Below, in pieces: positions 24,613 through 34,054 of a stretch of DNA of 64,000 bases (the stretch's first letter is position 1; each line of letters starts with the position of its first letter). Both the position numbers and the translations under genes were made by a program. The notes below the pieces were generated by a model. That model saw nothing but the letters and a program-made list of their open reading frames with translations, searched no databases and was not told the origin of the DNA. This DNA comes from Agromyces italicus DSM 16388 (GTDB taxonomy: Bacteria; Actinomycetota; Actinomycetes; Actinomycetales; Microbacteriaceae): positions 20,562 through 84,561 of the forward strand of contig NZ_ATXF01000001.1 of assembly GCF_000421545.1 (NCBI RefSeq). The letters are read 5' to 3'.

Positions 24613-27600
24613 GTGTCTCGACAGGCGCCGATGCTCGGTCGGCTCGCGCGGGCGGGCTTCGATGATCTCGATCGGGCGTCGGCCGGTCTCGGCCGGCTCT
24701 CGCAAGCGACCGGCCTCGACGGCGAGGCGCTGCTCGAGGCGCTCGGCAGCGCCGCCGACCCCGACTCGGCCCTCGCAGAGCTCGAACGCCTCCATGACCG
24801 TGCCCCCGCCGAGCTCGTCGCGGTGCTCGCCGAACCGGCGGCCGCCGAACGTCTGACGCGACTCGTGGGAGCCTCACGCGGGCTCGCCGAGTTCCTGAGC
24901 CGGCATCCCGCCGACCTCGCGCTGCTGCAGGCCGTGCCGATGCCGCCGCCGTCGTCGGCCGAGTCCCGGGCACTCCTCCTCGCAGCGGTCGACGAACTTC
25001 CGAGCGAGGCCGCAGCCGATCCCGATGCCGTCGCCGCCGCGATTCGTGCGCGGTATCGTCGACTGCTCGCCGGCGTCGCGGTGTACGACCTCACCCGCCA
25101 CGATGCCGTCGACGCCGTCGACGTCGTCGCCGCAGGCCTCGCCGACCTCGCGGGCGCGGTGCTCGATGCGGCGGTCGCCGGCGCACGCCGGATCATCTCC
25201 CGCGGGGAGGGTGCCCCCGCCGCGCCCGGCCGGTATCCCGCGGACGAGGTCGCCTCGACACGGCTCGCGATCATCGGCATGGGCAAGGCCGGCGCACGCG
25301 AACTGAACTACGTCAGCGACGTCGATGTCATCTTCGTCGCCGAGTCGGCCGACGATGCCGTCGTGGTCACGCCGCGCGCGGTCGAGATCGCGACGCGCCT
25401 CGCGATGGTCGCGATGCGCCTCATCGGCGAGCCCGGCATCGAGCCGCCACTCTGGGAGGTCGACCCGAACCTTCGCCCCGAGGGCAAGGACGGCGCGCTC
25501 GTGCGCACCCTCGACTCGCACCTCCAGTACTACGAGCGCTGGGCGAAGAGCTGGGAGTTCCAGGCGCTGCTGAAGGCGCGTCCGCTCGCCGGCGACCTCG
25601 AGCTCGGTGCCCGTTACACGGCCGGCGTGGCACCGATGGTCTGGTCGAGCTCGAGCCGCGAGGGCTTCGTCGAGTCGGTGCAGCGCATGCGCGAGCGGGT
25701 CACCGAGCACATCCCGGCCGACGAGGTCGACGTGCAGGTGAAGCTCGGCCCGGGTGGACTCCGTGACATCGAGTTCACGGTGCAGCTGCTGCAGCTCGTG
25801 CACGGGGCGAGCGACGACTCGATCCGCCAGGCCGGCACTCTGCCGGCGCTCACCGCCCTCGCCGACGGCGGGTACGTCGGTCGTGAGGAGGCGGGGGAGT
25901 TCTCGCGCGACTATCGCGTGCTCCGCGTGCTCGAGCACCGGCTGCAGCTCGAACGCCTGCGCCGAACCCATCTCATGCCCCGCGACGCCGACCGGCTTCG
26001 AGTGCTCGCCCGGGCTTCGGGGCTCGGCCGCGACGCGGCCGAGCTCACCCGGGTGTGGCAGTCGACCCGGCAGCGCGTGCGTGGGCTCCACCAGCGTCTC
26101 TTCTACCGCCCGCTGCTCTCGGCGGTCGCCGCGTTGCCCGCGTCGGGCCTCGAGCTCACGAGTGCCCAGGCCGAGGCGCGTCTCGCCGCGATCGGGTTCA
26201 GCGACCCGCGCGGGGCCCTCGCGCACATCGCTGCGCTCACCACGGGCCTCTCACGCCGTGCGACGATCCAGCGGCATCTCATGCCCGTCCTGATCTCCTG
26301 GTTCGCCGAGGGCACCGATCCCGACTTCGGGCTGCTCTCGTTCCGTCGCCTGAGCGACACGCTCGGCACGACGCACTGGTACCTCAGGCTCCTGCGCGAT
26401 TCGTCTGACGCCGCGCTCCGCCTCACCCGGGTGCTCTCCGGCTCCCGCTACGCGGCCGAGCTCCTCGAACGCGCCCCCGAGGCCGTCGCCTGGCTCGAAG
26501 ACCTCGAGGAGTTGCGGCCGCGTTCGCTCGCGGCGCTTCAGGACGAGACCCGCGCCGTCCTCCGCCGGCACGGCGAGACCGACGACGCCGCGAAGATCTT
26601 CCGCGCGATCCGTCGGCGCGAGATGCTGCGGCTCTCCCTCGCGGGAATCCTCGACGTCTGCACCGTCGAAGAACTGGGCCACGGACTCAGTGATCTCACG
26701 GAGAACCACATCGCCGCGCTGGTGTCGGCGATTCGCGGCGAGGGGCCCGACGGCATCGAGTTCGCGGTGATCGGCATGGGCCGTTTCGGCGGGCGAGAGC
26801 TCGGTATCGGCTCCGACGCCGACATCATCTACGTATACCGGCAGCAGGGCGCCGAGGCCGACGCCGCGCATTCACGAGCCCTTCGCATCGTGAGCGAGCT
26901 CGTGCGCCTCTCCGAGGACGCACGGCTTCCCTTCGACCTCGACGCCGACCTCCGCCCCGAGGGGCGCAACGGGGTCGTCGCCCGCTCGTTCGACGCGTAC
27001 CGGGCCTACTACTCCCGCTGGTCGCTCACGTGGGAGGCGCAGGCCCTCTTGCGCGCTCGCGGCGTCGCGGGCGACTCGGCCCTCGTCGCCGACTTCACCG
27101 AACTCGCCGACACTGTGCGCTACCCGACCGAGATCGCCGAGCAGGCGGTACGCGAGGTCAAGCGCATCAAAGCCCGCGTCGAGAACGAGCGGCTGCCTCA
27201 GGGCGCCGACCCCACCCGGCACCTGAAGCTCGGTCGCGGGTCGATCTCCGACGTCGAGTGGTTCGTGCAGCTCGTGCAACTCCAGCACGCCGCCGAGATC
27301 GCGGCGCTGCGCACGACCTCGACCCTCGTGGCCCTCGAAGCGGCGACCGAGGCCGGGCTCATCGAGACCGACGACGCCGATACCCTGCGCGCCGCCTGGG
27401 TATTCGCCTCCCGCGCCAGATCGGCGCTGACGCTGTGGCTCGACCGCACGACCGACGTGCTGCCCGTCGAGCGTTCTCAGCTCGAGGGCGTCGCGCGCAT
27501 CATGGGTTACCCCGCCGGCTCGGCGACCCGGCTCGAGCACGACTACCTTCAGCTCACCCGGCGCGCCCGCGCGGTGTTCGAGCGCGGGTTCTACGGCCTC

Positions 27601-27627
27601 GAGCCCAGGCGCGATCCCACCGTCTGA
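24613..27627 (+). CDS. glnE: Glutamine synthetase adenylyltransferase/deadenylase
   Basis: 1004 residues from GTG 24613; ATG 24631 is an alternative. It attaches AMP to, and removes it from, a Tyr of glutamine synthetase. Two nucleotidyltransferase domains are visible: GMGKAGARELNYVSDVDVIF (about residue 220) and GMGRFGGRELGIGSDADIIY (about 720), each with the paired Asp, plus the helical GlnD-PII-like linker regions with LKLGPGGLRDIEF and LKLGRGSISDVEW. It sits between glnA2 and glnA1, coupled to glnA2. Confidence 0.95.
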   Translation: MSRQAPMLGRLARAGFDDLDRASAGLGRLSQATGLDGEALLEALGSAADPDSALAELERLHDRAPAELVAVLAEPAAAERLTRLVGASRGLAEFLSRHPADLALLQAVPMPPPSSAESRALLLAAVDELPSEAAADPDAVAAAIRARYRRLLAGVAVYDLTRHDAVDAVDVVAAGLADLAGAVLDAAVAGARRIISRGEGAPAAPGRYPADEVASTRLAIIGMGKAGARELNYVSDVDVIFVAESADDAVVVTPRAVEIATRLAMVAMRLIGEPGIEPPLWEVDPNLRPEGKDGALVRTLDSHLQYYERWAKSWEFQALLKARPLAGDLELGARYTAGVAPMVWSSSSREGFVESVQRMRERVTEHIPADEVDVQVKLGPGGLRDIEFTVQLLQLVHGASDDSIRQAGTLPALTALADGGYVGREEAGEFSRDYRVLRVLEHRLQLERLRRTHLMPRDADRLRVLARASGLGRDAAELTRVWQSTRQRVRGLHQRLFYRPLLSAVAALPASGLELTSAQAEARLAAIGFSDPRGALAHIAALTTGLSRRATIQRHLMPVLISWFAEGTDPDFGLLSFRRLSDTLGTTHWYLRLLRDSSDAALRLTRVLSGSRYAAELLERAPEAVAWLEDLEELRPRSLAALQDETRAVLRRHGETDDAAKIFRAIRRREMLRLSLAGILDVCTVEELGHGLSDLTENHIAALVSAIRGEGPDGIEFAVIGMGRFGGRELGIGSDADIIYVYRQQGAEADAAHSRALRIVSELVRLSEDARLPFDLDADLRPEGRNGVVARSFDAYRAYYSRWSLTWEAQALLRARGVAGDSALVADFTELADTVRYPTEIAEQAVREVKRIKARVENERLPQGADPTRHLKLGRGSISDVEWFVQLVQLQHAAEIAALRTTSTLVALEAATEAGLIETDDADTLRAAWVFASRARSALTLWLDRTTDVLPVERSQLEGVARIMGYPAGSATRLEHDYLQLTRRARAVFERGFYGLEPRRDPTV

Positions 27628-27648
27628 CGATCAGTGCTCTCGGCAGCA

Positions 27649-27680
27649 CGGATGCCACGGCGCCGGCCCCGTGGCATCCG
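27649..27680. terminator. Terminator hairpin after glnE
   Basis: Perfect 12-bp stem (27649-27660 with 27669-27680) and an 8-nt loop; arms contain GGATGCC/GGCATCC. Lies 21 bp after the glnE stop. Confidence 0.75.
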
Positions 27681-27715
27681 CGATGATGCCGTGCCTCGTC
27701 GCGCTGGAAACGGCC

Positions 27716-27749
27716 GGAGGGCCGCCCCGCTCTCGCGGGACGGCCCTCC
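27716..27749. terminator. Terminator hairpin after glnA1
   Basis: 9-bp outer stem (27716-27724 with 27741-27749) and an inner CCCGC/GCGGG stem, 24 bp beyond the glnA1 stop on the minus strand. Confidence 0.75.
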
Positions 27750-27773
27750 GGGGCAGCAGGGGGCTGCGGGTGA

Positions 27774-29198
27774 TCAGACGCCGTAGTAGAGCTCGAACTC
27801 GAACGGGTGCGGGCGCTGAGCGAGGGGCTTCAGCTCCTTCTCGCGCTTGTAGTCGATCCAGGTCTCGATGAGCTCCTTGGTGAACACGCCGCCCTCGAGG
27901 AGGAAGTCGTGGTCGCCCTCGAGCGCGTCGAGCGCGGCGTCGAGCGAACCCGGCAGCTGCGGGATGGCCTTGGCCTCCTCGGGCGGGAGCTCGTAGAGGT
28001 CCTTGTCGACGGGCTCGTGGGGTTCGATACGGTTCTTGATTCCGTCGAGGCCCGCCATGAGCTGTGCGGCGAAGGCGAGGTAGGGGTTGCTCGCGCCGTC
28101 GGGCACGCGGAACTCGATGCGCTTGGCCTTCGGGTTGGTACCGGTGATCGGAATGCGGATGCACGCCGAGCGGTTGCCGGCCGAGTAGACGAGGTTGACG
28201 GGAGCCTCGAAGCCGGGAACGAGCCGGCGGAAGGAGTTGACGCTCGGGTTGGTGAAGGCGAGCACGGCCGGGGCGTGCTTCAGCAGGCCGCCGATGTACC
28301 AGCGGGCGAGATCGGAGAGCCCGCCATAGCCGGCCTCGTCGTAGAACAACGGCTTGCCGTCGTTCCAGAGCGACTGGTGGGTGTGCATGCCCGAGCCGTT
28401 GTCGCCGAAGAGGGGCTTCGGCATGAACGTCGCCGTCTTGCCCCACTGGTCGGCGGTGTTCTTCACGATGTACTTGAACTTCAGGATGTCGTCGGCCGCG
28501 TGCACCATCGTGTCGAAGCGGTAGTTGATCTCCTGCTGGCCGCCCGTGCCCACCTCGTGGTGCGAACGCTCGAGCTGGAAACCCGCCTCGATGAGCTTGA
28601 GCGAGATGTCATCGCGCAGGTCGGCGGTCTTGTCGACCGGGCTGACCGGGAAGTAGCCGCCCTTGAAGGGCGTCTTGTTGCCGAGATTGCCGCCCTCCTC
28701 CGTGCGGCCGCTGTTCCAGGCGCCCTCCTCGGAGTCGACCGAGTAGAAGCTCGAGTGCTGGTTGACCTCGTAGCGCACGTCGTCGAAGATGTAGAACTCG
28801 GCCTCGGGGGCGAAGTACGCGGTGTCGGCGATGCCGGTCGAGGCGAGGTACTTCTCGGCCTTCTTGGCGACCTGGCGCGGGTCCTTCGCGTAGATCTCGC
28901 CGTTGCGCGGGTTGTAGATGTCGAAGACCATCACGAGCGTGCGCTCGGCGCGGAACTGGTCGAGGTACGCGGTCGTCACATCGGGGATGAGCTGCATGTC
29001 GGACTCGTGGATGTTCGCGAAACCGCGGATCGAGGAGCCGTCGAAGAGCTGACCGACCGTGAAGAACTCCTCATCGACCGTCGAGGCCGGGATGTTGAAG
29101 TGCTGCTGCACACCCGGGAGGTCGGTGAAGCGGATGTCGAGGAACTTGACATCCGTCTCCTTGATGAACTTGAGCACTTCGGACGAATCGGTGAACAT
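27774..29198 (-). CDS. glnA: Glutamine synthetase type I, main ammonia-assimilating enzyme
   Basis: 474 residues from ATG 29198. Dodecameric GSI-beta: [60 protein letters not shown] are all present. The adenylylation Tyr is in [15 protein letters not shown], so GlnE from the neighbouring gene should control it. A perfect-looking GlnR box lies 72-109 bp upstream, giving transcriptional control by nitrogen. Longer and better conserved than the glnA2 product at 23250. Confidence 0.97.
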   Translation of the reverse strand: MFTDSSEVLKFIKETDVKFLDIRFTDLPGVQQHFNIPASTVDEEFFTVGQLFDGSSIRGFANIHESDMQLIPDVTTAYLDQFRAERTLVMVFDIYNPRNGEIYAKDPRQVAKKAEKYLASTGIADTAYFAPEAEFYIFDDVRYEVNQHSSFYSVDSEEGAWNSGRTEEGGNLGNKTPFKGGYFPVSPVDKTADLRDDISLKLIEAGFQLERSHHEVGTGGQQEINYRFDTMVHAADDILKFKYIVKNTADQWGKTATFMPKPLFGDNGSGMHTHQSLWNDGKPLFYDEAGYGGLSDLARWYIGGLLKHAPAVLAFTNPSVNSFRRLVPGFEAPVNLVYSAGNRSACIRIPITGTNPKAKRIEFRVPDGASNPYLAFAAQLMAGLDGIKNRIEPHEPVDKDLYELPPEEAKAIPQLPGSLDAALDALEGDHDFLLEGGVFTKELIETWIDYKREKELKPLAQRPHPFEFELYYGV

Positions 29199-29269
29199 GT
29201 TTCGGCGTCTCCAAGGGGGCGGGTAGCGGAACGGTCTTGCACAGCCACGAGCGACGCTATCGGCGCGCC

Positions 29270-29307
29270 GTTTCCCGACCGTGACCGGAATGTTTCGGCC
29301 ATGTTAC
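29270..29307 (-). promoter_or_regulatory. GlnR-type binding box upstream of glnA1
   Basis: Read on the minus strand the site is GTAAC-n6-GAAAC-n6-GTCAC-n6-GAAAC, an exact two-unit fit to the actinobacterial GlnR consensus gTnAC-n6-GaAAc. It ends 71 bp before the glnA1 ATG. A TAGCGT -10-like box follows at 29259-29254. The other edge overlaps the -35 region of the divergent RDD gene. Confidence 0.8.
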
Positions 29308-29323
29308 GCCGGTTCGGCTTCGG

Positions 29324-29329
29324 TAGAAT
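29324..29329 (+). promoter_or_regulatory. -10 box of the RDD gene (leaderless layout)
   Basis: TAGAAT, 6 nt before GTG 29336; the GlnR box covers the region about 17-54 bp upstream of it. Confidence 0.6.
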
Positions 29330-29335
29330 CGTCTG

Positions 29336-29809
29336 GTGCCCGACGCGAAACCTCAGACATTCGGTGATCTCGAACCGAGCCGTTGGCCCGGCGAACGCCT
29401 CGGTCTCCCCGATGAGGGGCGCGGTTCGGTGGCCCGGGCGGGCCGCCGCATCGCGGCGCTCCTCGTCGACTGGGGCAGTGCGATGCTGCTCTCGCTGCTC
29501 GTGACGCCCTACGAATCGGTGGCGTACACGTGGGTCACTCCGCTCGTGTTCGCGGTGCTGCAGATCGTCTTCATCCCGACGATCGGGGGCAGTCTCGGCC
29601 ACAGGCTCTTCGGCATGCACCTCGTCGCGGTCGAAGGCGGCTGGGTCGGCTTCGTGCGCCCGATCGTGCGCACCGGGCTTCTGCTCCTCGTGATCCCCGC
29701 GCTCGTGTGGGACTCCGACCAGCGCGGCTTCCACGACAAGGTCGCCCGCACGGTGCTCATCCGCTCGTCGTCGTCGGGCGAGGCATCCGGCCCAGCGAAC
29801 CCCCGCTGA
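29336..29809 (+). CDS. RDD-family membrane protein
   Basis: 157 residues from GTG 29336 with a TAGAAT -10 box 6 nt before. The RDD signature is seen as RAGRRIAALLVDWGSAMLLS (Arg plus Asp in the first membrane helix), then FIPTIGGSLGHRLFGMHLV and DSDQRGFHDKVARTVLI. Three hydrophobic helices (about 38-58, 63-82, 105-123). RDD proteins are integral membrane proteins, some linked to ion transport; the substrate is unknown. Divergent from glnA1 and sharing its GlnR box region. Confidence 0.85.
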   Translation: MPDAKPQTFGDLEPSRWPGERLGLPDEGRGSVARAGRRIAALLVDWGSAMLLSLLVTPYESVAYTWVTPLVFAVLQIVFIPTIGGSLGHRLFGMHLVAVEGGWVGFVRPIVRTGLLLLVIPALVWDSDQRGFHDKVARTVLIRSSSSGEASGPANPR

Positions 29810-29817
29810 AACGACGA

Positions 29818-29852
29818 ACGCGGCACCCGTCGAATCGAGACGGATGCCGCGT
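29818..29852. terminator. Bidirectional hairpin between RDD and DUF4191 genes
   Basis: About 15-bp stem with one mismatch and a 4-5 nt loop, centred near 29835, between two convergent genes; the 3' arm carries GGATGCC. Confidence 0.7.
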
Positions 29853-29867
29853 GGTCGAGGTGTGCGT

Positions 29868-30581
29868 TCAGCGCATCTTGCCGCGCTGCGGCCGCGCCTT
29901 CATGGGGTCGATGCCCTTCGGGATCGGCAGCGCCGTCTGGAGCGAGTTCAGCCGGTTCGAGACCGCGAGCACCTCGGGCTTGGTCAACGCCTTCTTCGTC
30001 TTGCGCAGGGTCGCGGCGAGACGGTACAGCTCGATCGAACCATCGTCGTGCCCGACCGAGATGAGCGTGATGGGAACGTTCGGGAGCACGCGGGCGACCT
30101 TGCGCTGCTCGTCGTCGAGCATGCGCTGGGTGCGGGAGACCGGGCCCTCGCTGATCAGTGCGACACCGCCCTTGCCCACGGCGCGGTACACCGCGTCCTG
30201 GGTCTTGCCGTTGACGGCGACGGGCATCTCGTTGCCGACCCAGCTGCCGCGCAGACCGCTGCGGAGCACCGCGCCCACTGCGCCCGGCTGGCCGTCGATC
30301 TGCGAGTACGCGGCTCGCTCGGCACGTCGGCCGAGCACCACGAGGGCGAGAAGGAGGCCGGCCAGGACGCCGGCGACGACCCAGAGGGCGATGGTGAAGC
30401 CGTTGCCCTCGCCGAGCAGGAGCGCGAGCGCGAGCCCCACGATGATCGGCCCGAGGAATGCCAGGAGCATCAGCCACTGCGCGGTCGAGTCGTAGCGGCG
30501 GGTCATCTGGAAGACCTGCCACATCTGCTTGAGGCGGCCGGGCTCCTTCTGAGCCTTCGATGCGTCCTTGGTGCGTGCCAT
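29868..30581 (-). CDS. DUF4191 membrane protein
   Basis: 237 residues from ATG 30581. The N-terminus is basic (ARTKDASKAQKEPGRLKQM) and is followed by QVFQMTRRYDSTAQWLML. Two transmembrane helices (about 38-58 and 65-85) lead into a cytosolic domain with AAYSQIDGQPGAVGAVL and RGWSVG-like GSWVGNEMPVAV, typical of DUF4191. The gene commonly neighbours lipA in actinobacteria, as here. Function unknown. A TATCCT box sits 7 nt before the ATG. Confidence 0.85.
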   Translation of the reverse strand: MARTKDASKAQKEPGRLKQMWQVFQMTRRYDSTAQWLMLLAFLGPIIVGLALALLLGEGNGFTIALWVVAGVLAGLLLALVVLGRRAERAAYSQIDGQPGAVGAVLRSGLRGSWVGNEMPVAVNGKTQDAVYRAVGKGGVALISEGPVSRTQRMLDDEQRKVARVLPNVPITLISVGHDDGSIELYRLAATLRKTKKALTKPEVLAVSNRLNSLQTALPIPKGIDPMKARPQRGKMR

Positions 30582-30607
30582 GGTTCCTAGGATACCGGCG
30601 GCCGGGG

Positions 30608-30645
30608 CCTGCTCGGACCGCGTGGGACGTCGCGATCCGAGCAGG
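30608..30645 (-). terminator. Hairpin after lipA
   Basis: Perfect 10-bp stem (30608-30617 with 30636-30645), 21 bp past the lipA stop on the minus strand and upstream of the DUF4191 gene. Confidence 0.65.
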
Positions 30646-30666
30646 TCGTGCGGGCGCGGGTCGGGA

Positions 30667-31656
30667 TCAGCCGACCGCCTGCGCGAAGCCGAGTGAGGCG
30701 TCGGCGAGATGGGAGAGCTCGGCCGGAAGTTCGCGGCCCTTCGCCCGCATCGACTGCGCCCAGAGTCGGCCCGCCCGGTACGACGAACGAACGAGAGGGC
30801 CGGCGAGCACGCCGAGGAACCCGATCTCCTCGGCTTCGTCCTTGATCTCGAGGAACTCCTCGGGGCGGACCCACCGTGCGACCGGCAGATGCCGCGGGCT
30901 CGGACGAAGGTACTGCGTGACCGTGATGATGTCGGTGCCCGCATCGTGGAGATCACGGAGGGCCTGGGAGACCTCGACGCGCTCCTCGCCCATTCCGAGG
31001 ATGAGGTTCGACTTGGTGATGAGCCCCGCATCGCGGCCCTGGGTGATCACGTCGAGCGATCGCTCGTAGCGGAACGCCGGGCGGATGCGCTTGAAGATGC
31101 GCGGCACCGTCTCGACGTTGTGGGCGAAGACCTCTGGTCGTGCGGAGAAGACCTGTTGCAGGAGCTCGGGCTCGCCGTTGAAGTCGGGCACGAGGATCTC
31201 GACGCCGGTGCCGGGGGACTGCCGGTGGATCTCGCGGATCGTCTCCGCGTAGAGCCACGCCCCGCCATCGGGCAGGTCATCGCGGGCGACGCCCGTCACG
31301 GTCGAGTAGCGCAACTGCATGCGCACGACCGACTCGCCCACGCGGCGCGGCTCGTCGGCGTCGAAGTCGGCCGGCTTGCCGGTGTCGATCTGGCAGAAGT
31401 CGCAACGGCGGGTGCACTGCGAACCGCCGATGAGGAATGTCGCTTCGCGATCCTCCCAGCACTCGTAGATGTTCGGACAGCCGGCCTCCTGGCAGACCGT
31501 GTGCAGATCTTCGCTCTTCACGAGCGATTGCAGCGCACGGTACTCGGGGCCCATCTTCGCCCGGGTCTTGATCCACTCGGGCTTGCGTTCGATCGGCGTC
31601 TGGGCATTGCGGACTTCGAGGCGCAGCAGTCTGCGCCCCTCGGGAACGGTGCTCAC
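30667..31656 (-). CDS. lipA: Lipoyl synthase
   Basis: 329 residues from GTG 31656, overlapping the lipB stop by 4 nt (GTGA). Radical-SAM enzyme that inserts two sulfurs into octanoyl groups on E2 and H proteins. Two Fe-S clusters: the auxiliary one in [12 protein letters not shown] (Cys55, 60, 66) and the SAM cluster in CTRRCDFC (Cys81, 85, 88). The C-terminal RSSYRAG Ser ligand is present. It acts after LipB on the lipoyl domain of the E2 encoded at 34-35.5 kb. Confidence 0.96.
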   Translation of the reverse strand: MSTVPEGRRLLRLEVRNAQTPIERKPEWIKTRAKMGPEYRALQSLVKSEDLHTVCQEAGCPNIYECWEDREATFLIGGSQCTRRCDFCQIDTGKPADFDADEPRRVGESVVRMQLRYSTVTGVARDDLPDGGAWLYAETIREIHRQSPGTGVEILVPDFNGEPELLQQVFSARPEVFAHNVETVPRIFKRIRPAFRYERSLDVITQGRDAGLITKSNLILGMGEERVEVSQALRDLHDAGTDIITVTQYLRPSPRHLPVARWVRPEEFLEIKDEAEEIGFLGVLAGPLVRSSYRAGRLWAQSMRAKGRELPAELSHLADASLGFAQAVG

Positions 31657-32294
31657 GCGGCCAGCGCCCCCTCGAACTCGAGGCGGAGGCGTGCGCCGAC
31701 CGCGTCGACGAGGTCGGTCGGCGTCACCGCGCAGCCGAGCTCGCGGCTGATCGTCGTGATGCCCGCGTCGCGGATGCCGCAGGCGACGATCTTCTCGTAC
31801 GGTTCGAGCGAGTTCGAGCAGTTGAGGGCGAAGCCGTGCATCGTGACGCCGTCGGCGACGCGGATGCCGATGGCCGCGATCTTGTGCTCACCGCCTTCGG
31901 GCCCGACCCAGACCCCCGAGCGTCCGTCGACGCGACGTCCGTCGACGCCGAACCCGTGGAGCACGTCGATGAGGACGCCTTCGAGGCGGCGGACGTAGCC
32001 GACCACGTCGATCGGTTCTGCAAGGCGGATGATCGGGTACCCCACGAGCTGCCCCGGCCCATGCCAGGTGATCTTGCCGCCGCGATCGACGTCGATGACG
32101 GGCGTGCCGTCATCGGGTCGCTCGTCGGGCGAGGTTCGCTTCCCGGCGGTGTAGACGGAGGGGTGCTCCAGGAGGAGGACGGTGTCGGGGCGTTCGCCCG
32201 CGACGACCGCGCGATGGACGGCGCGCTGAAGGTCGAGACCCTCGATGTACGGCACGGAGTTGGCGCTTAGCCCCGTGACGACGATGTCGAGCAT
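31653..32294 (-). CDS. lipB: Lipoyl(octanoyl) transferase
   Basis: 213 residues from ATG 32294, preceded by a TAGACT box at 6 nt. It moves octanoate from ACP to the lipoyl domain. The catalytic Lys138 ([13 protein letters not shown]) and Cys159 ([11 protein letters not shown]) are present, as is [14 protein letters not shown]. First gene of a two-gene lipB-lipA operon. Confidence 0.96.
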   Translation of the reverse strand: MLDIVVTGLSANSVPYIEGLDLQRAVHRAVVAGERPDTVLLLEHPSVYTAGKRTSPDERPDDGTPVIDVDRGGKITWHGPGQLVGYPIIRLAEPIDVVGYVRRLEGVLIDVLHGFGVDGRRVDGRSGVWVGPEGGEHKIAAIGIRVADGVTMHGFALNCSNSLEPYEKIVACGIRDAGITTISRELGCAVTPTDLVDAVGARLRLEFEGALAA

Positions 32295-32300
32295 TCGGCC

Positions 32301-32306
32301 AGTCTA
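32301..32306 (-). promoter_or_regulatory. -10 box of lipB (leaderless layout)
   Basis: TAGACT on the minus strand, 6 nt before the lipB ATG. Confidence 0.6.
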
Positions 32307-32401
32307 GGCGACTCCTCCTCCCCAGCCGTTCGCGCCGCGAAGTCGCCCCGATTCGAGCGGTCGGCGCCTCGGGCGGACACGTCGTGGGGAAGAGTTCCAG
32401 G

Positions 32402-34054
32402 ATGAGACGTCACAGGCGCGGCCGGTCGGCCACGACTTCTGCTCCGAACACCGGGACGGCGAAGGGATCGGGCCCGGCTCATGAGCCGCGCGCCGGCGAC
32501 GAACGCGCAGCGATCTCGGGCTATCGTCTGCTGCGGCGCCTGGCGTCGGGTGATCGTGCCGCGATCTTCCTCGCGAACAGTCTGCACACGGCAGACGGCG
32601 AGTCGTCGTCACGGGCGGTGGTCGCGCTGCGAATCTACGAGGCCGGGTGCGACGACGCGCTCGTCGCGGCCGAGATCGCGGCGATGACGGCGGATGCCAC
32701 GGGCACGCTGCCTGCGCTCATCGACGTCACCGCGCTCGACGACGGACGCTGCGTGCTCGCGGTTGAGCGGCTCGCAGGGCCGACGCTCGCTCGGCTGCTG
32801 ACCGAGCGTGCGCTGGAGCCGGGGGAGGCCGTCACGATCCTCGCCCCCATCGCGGTCGCCGTCGCGGGGCTCGCCGAGGCGGGCTTCGTGCACACCCGGC
32901 TGGCACCGAACGACGTGATCATCGACGGGGTCGGCCGACCGCGACTCATCGGACTCGGGGCGATTCGGCGGCTCGACGAGGTCTCGAGCGCGATCGAGCG
33001 CACCGAACTCATTCGTGAGGGTCATGCGGCGCTGTCCGACCTCGTCGCAGGCGTGGCGGAGGTGACACGACCACCCGGCAGCCTCGACCGGGCGGTCGCC
33101 GCGATCCGCGACGCGGCTGCCGCACGACCGTTCGTGCGCAGCGAGGCTCTGCTCGAGCGCACCCTGTTCGAATCGGCGGCCGCGGCGCCGGTCCGCGGAG
33201 TTCCGGCCGGTGGGCAGCGCGGTGCCGTGCCCGGGCGGGTCGCCGAATCGACCGGGTCGGGCCTGGCCACTGGGCCGGTGGAGTCGGTCCGGCATGGGCT
33301 GGTGGACGATCCGACGCAGCGGGCCGTGGCCGCGCCGACGCCGCGCCGCGGGCTGCTCAGCACCCTGGCCGCGCTCGCCCAGGTACCGGCCGAAGCGGTC
33401 GAGCGCGGCGCGGACCTCGCGGACGTCGATCCGGTCACCTCATTCGCCGCGCGATGTCGGCGAGCACTCGCGGCCCGCCGCCGTACGGTGCTCGTGGCGG
33501 CGCTGGTGGGCGGCGCCGCGCTCGTGCTGCTGCTCGCGCTGGTGCCGCCCGCCGATCAGCAGGGCGTTCACGACGCGGGCGACACCGCGGCGGCCGCGGC
33601 GGGCGCCGCTGCGGGCCCGGCCTCCCCGGCGCCGGCGAGTGAGGGCGCCGTGATCTCCGACCGCGGTTCCGCTCCGGGCGACGGTTCCGCTTCCGGCGAC
33701 GCCGAGACGACCCCCGGGGCCGACGGGGCGTCGATCGAAGATCCTGTGGAGGCGACCGCGGAACTCCTCGCGCGGCGCGAGGACTGCTTCGCCGCCCTCG
33801 ACACGGCCTGTCTCCAGCAGGTCAACCATGCGGGATCGACGATCGAACGAGCTGATCTCGGGCTCATCTCCGGAGCCCGGGAGGGCGCGGAGATCTCTCC
33901 GGTCGCCTACTCTCTCGACGCGGTCGCGATCATCGCGGAGATGGGCGATGCCGTGCTCATGACGCTCCCGTACGCCGACCCCGAACGCGAACCGGCCTCG
34001 CTCCTCGTGATGAGGAGCGAGGCCGGTTGGCGTCTTCGTGAGATCTTCGACTAG
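32402..34054 (+). CDS. Membrane-anchored pseudokinase-like protein
   Basis: 550 residues from ATG 32402 (ggggaag about 10 nt upstream); GTG 32384 is the alternative. A protein-kinase-like fold is suggested by GYRLLRRLASGDRAAIFLA, VVALRIYE, and VHTRLAPNDVIIDGVGRPRL. The catalytic marks are lost: Arg for the ATP-binding Lys, HTRLAPND for HRDxKxxN, GLG for DFG. One transmembrane helix (about 365-385) leads to an Ala/Gly/Ser/Pro-rich spacer and an extracytoplasmic domain containing the only two nearby Cys (REDCFAALDTACLQQ). It may sense or scaffold cell-envelope factors. Its TAG stop shares the CTAG with the convergent sucB stop. Confidence 0.65.
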   Translation: MRRHRRGRSATTSAPNTGTAKGSGPAHEPRAGDERAAISGYRLLRRLASGDRAAIFLANSLHTADGESSSRAVVALRIYEAGCDDALVAAEIAAMTADATGTLPALIDVTALDDGRCVLAVERLAGPTLARLLTERALEPGEAVTILAPIAVAVAGLAEAGFVHTRLAPNDVIIDGVGRPRLIGLGAIRRLDEVSSAIERTELIREGHAALSDLVAGVAEVTRPPGSLDRAVAAIRDAAAARPFVRSEALLERTLFESAAAAPVRGVPAGGQRGAVPGRVAESTGSGLATGPVESVRHGLVDDPTQRAVAAPTPRRGLLSTLAALAQVPAEAVERGADLADVDPVTSFAARCRRALAARRRTVLVAALVGGAALVLLLALVPPADQQGVHDAGDTAAAAAGAAAGPASPAPASEGAVISDRGSAPGDGSASGDAETTPGADGASIEDPVEATAELLARREDCFAALDTACLQQVNHAGSTIERADLGLISGAREGAEISPVAYSLDAVAIIAEMGDAVLMTLPYADPEREPASLLVMRSEAGWRLREIFD

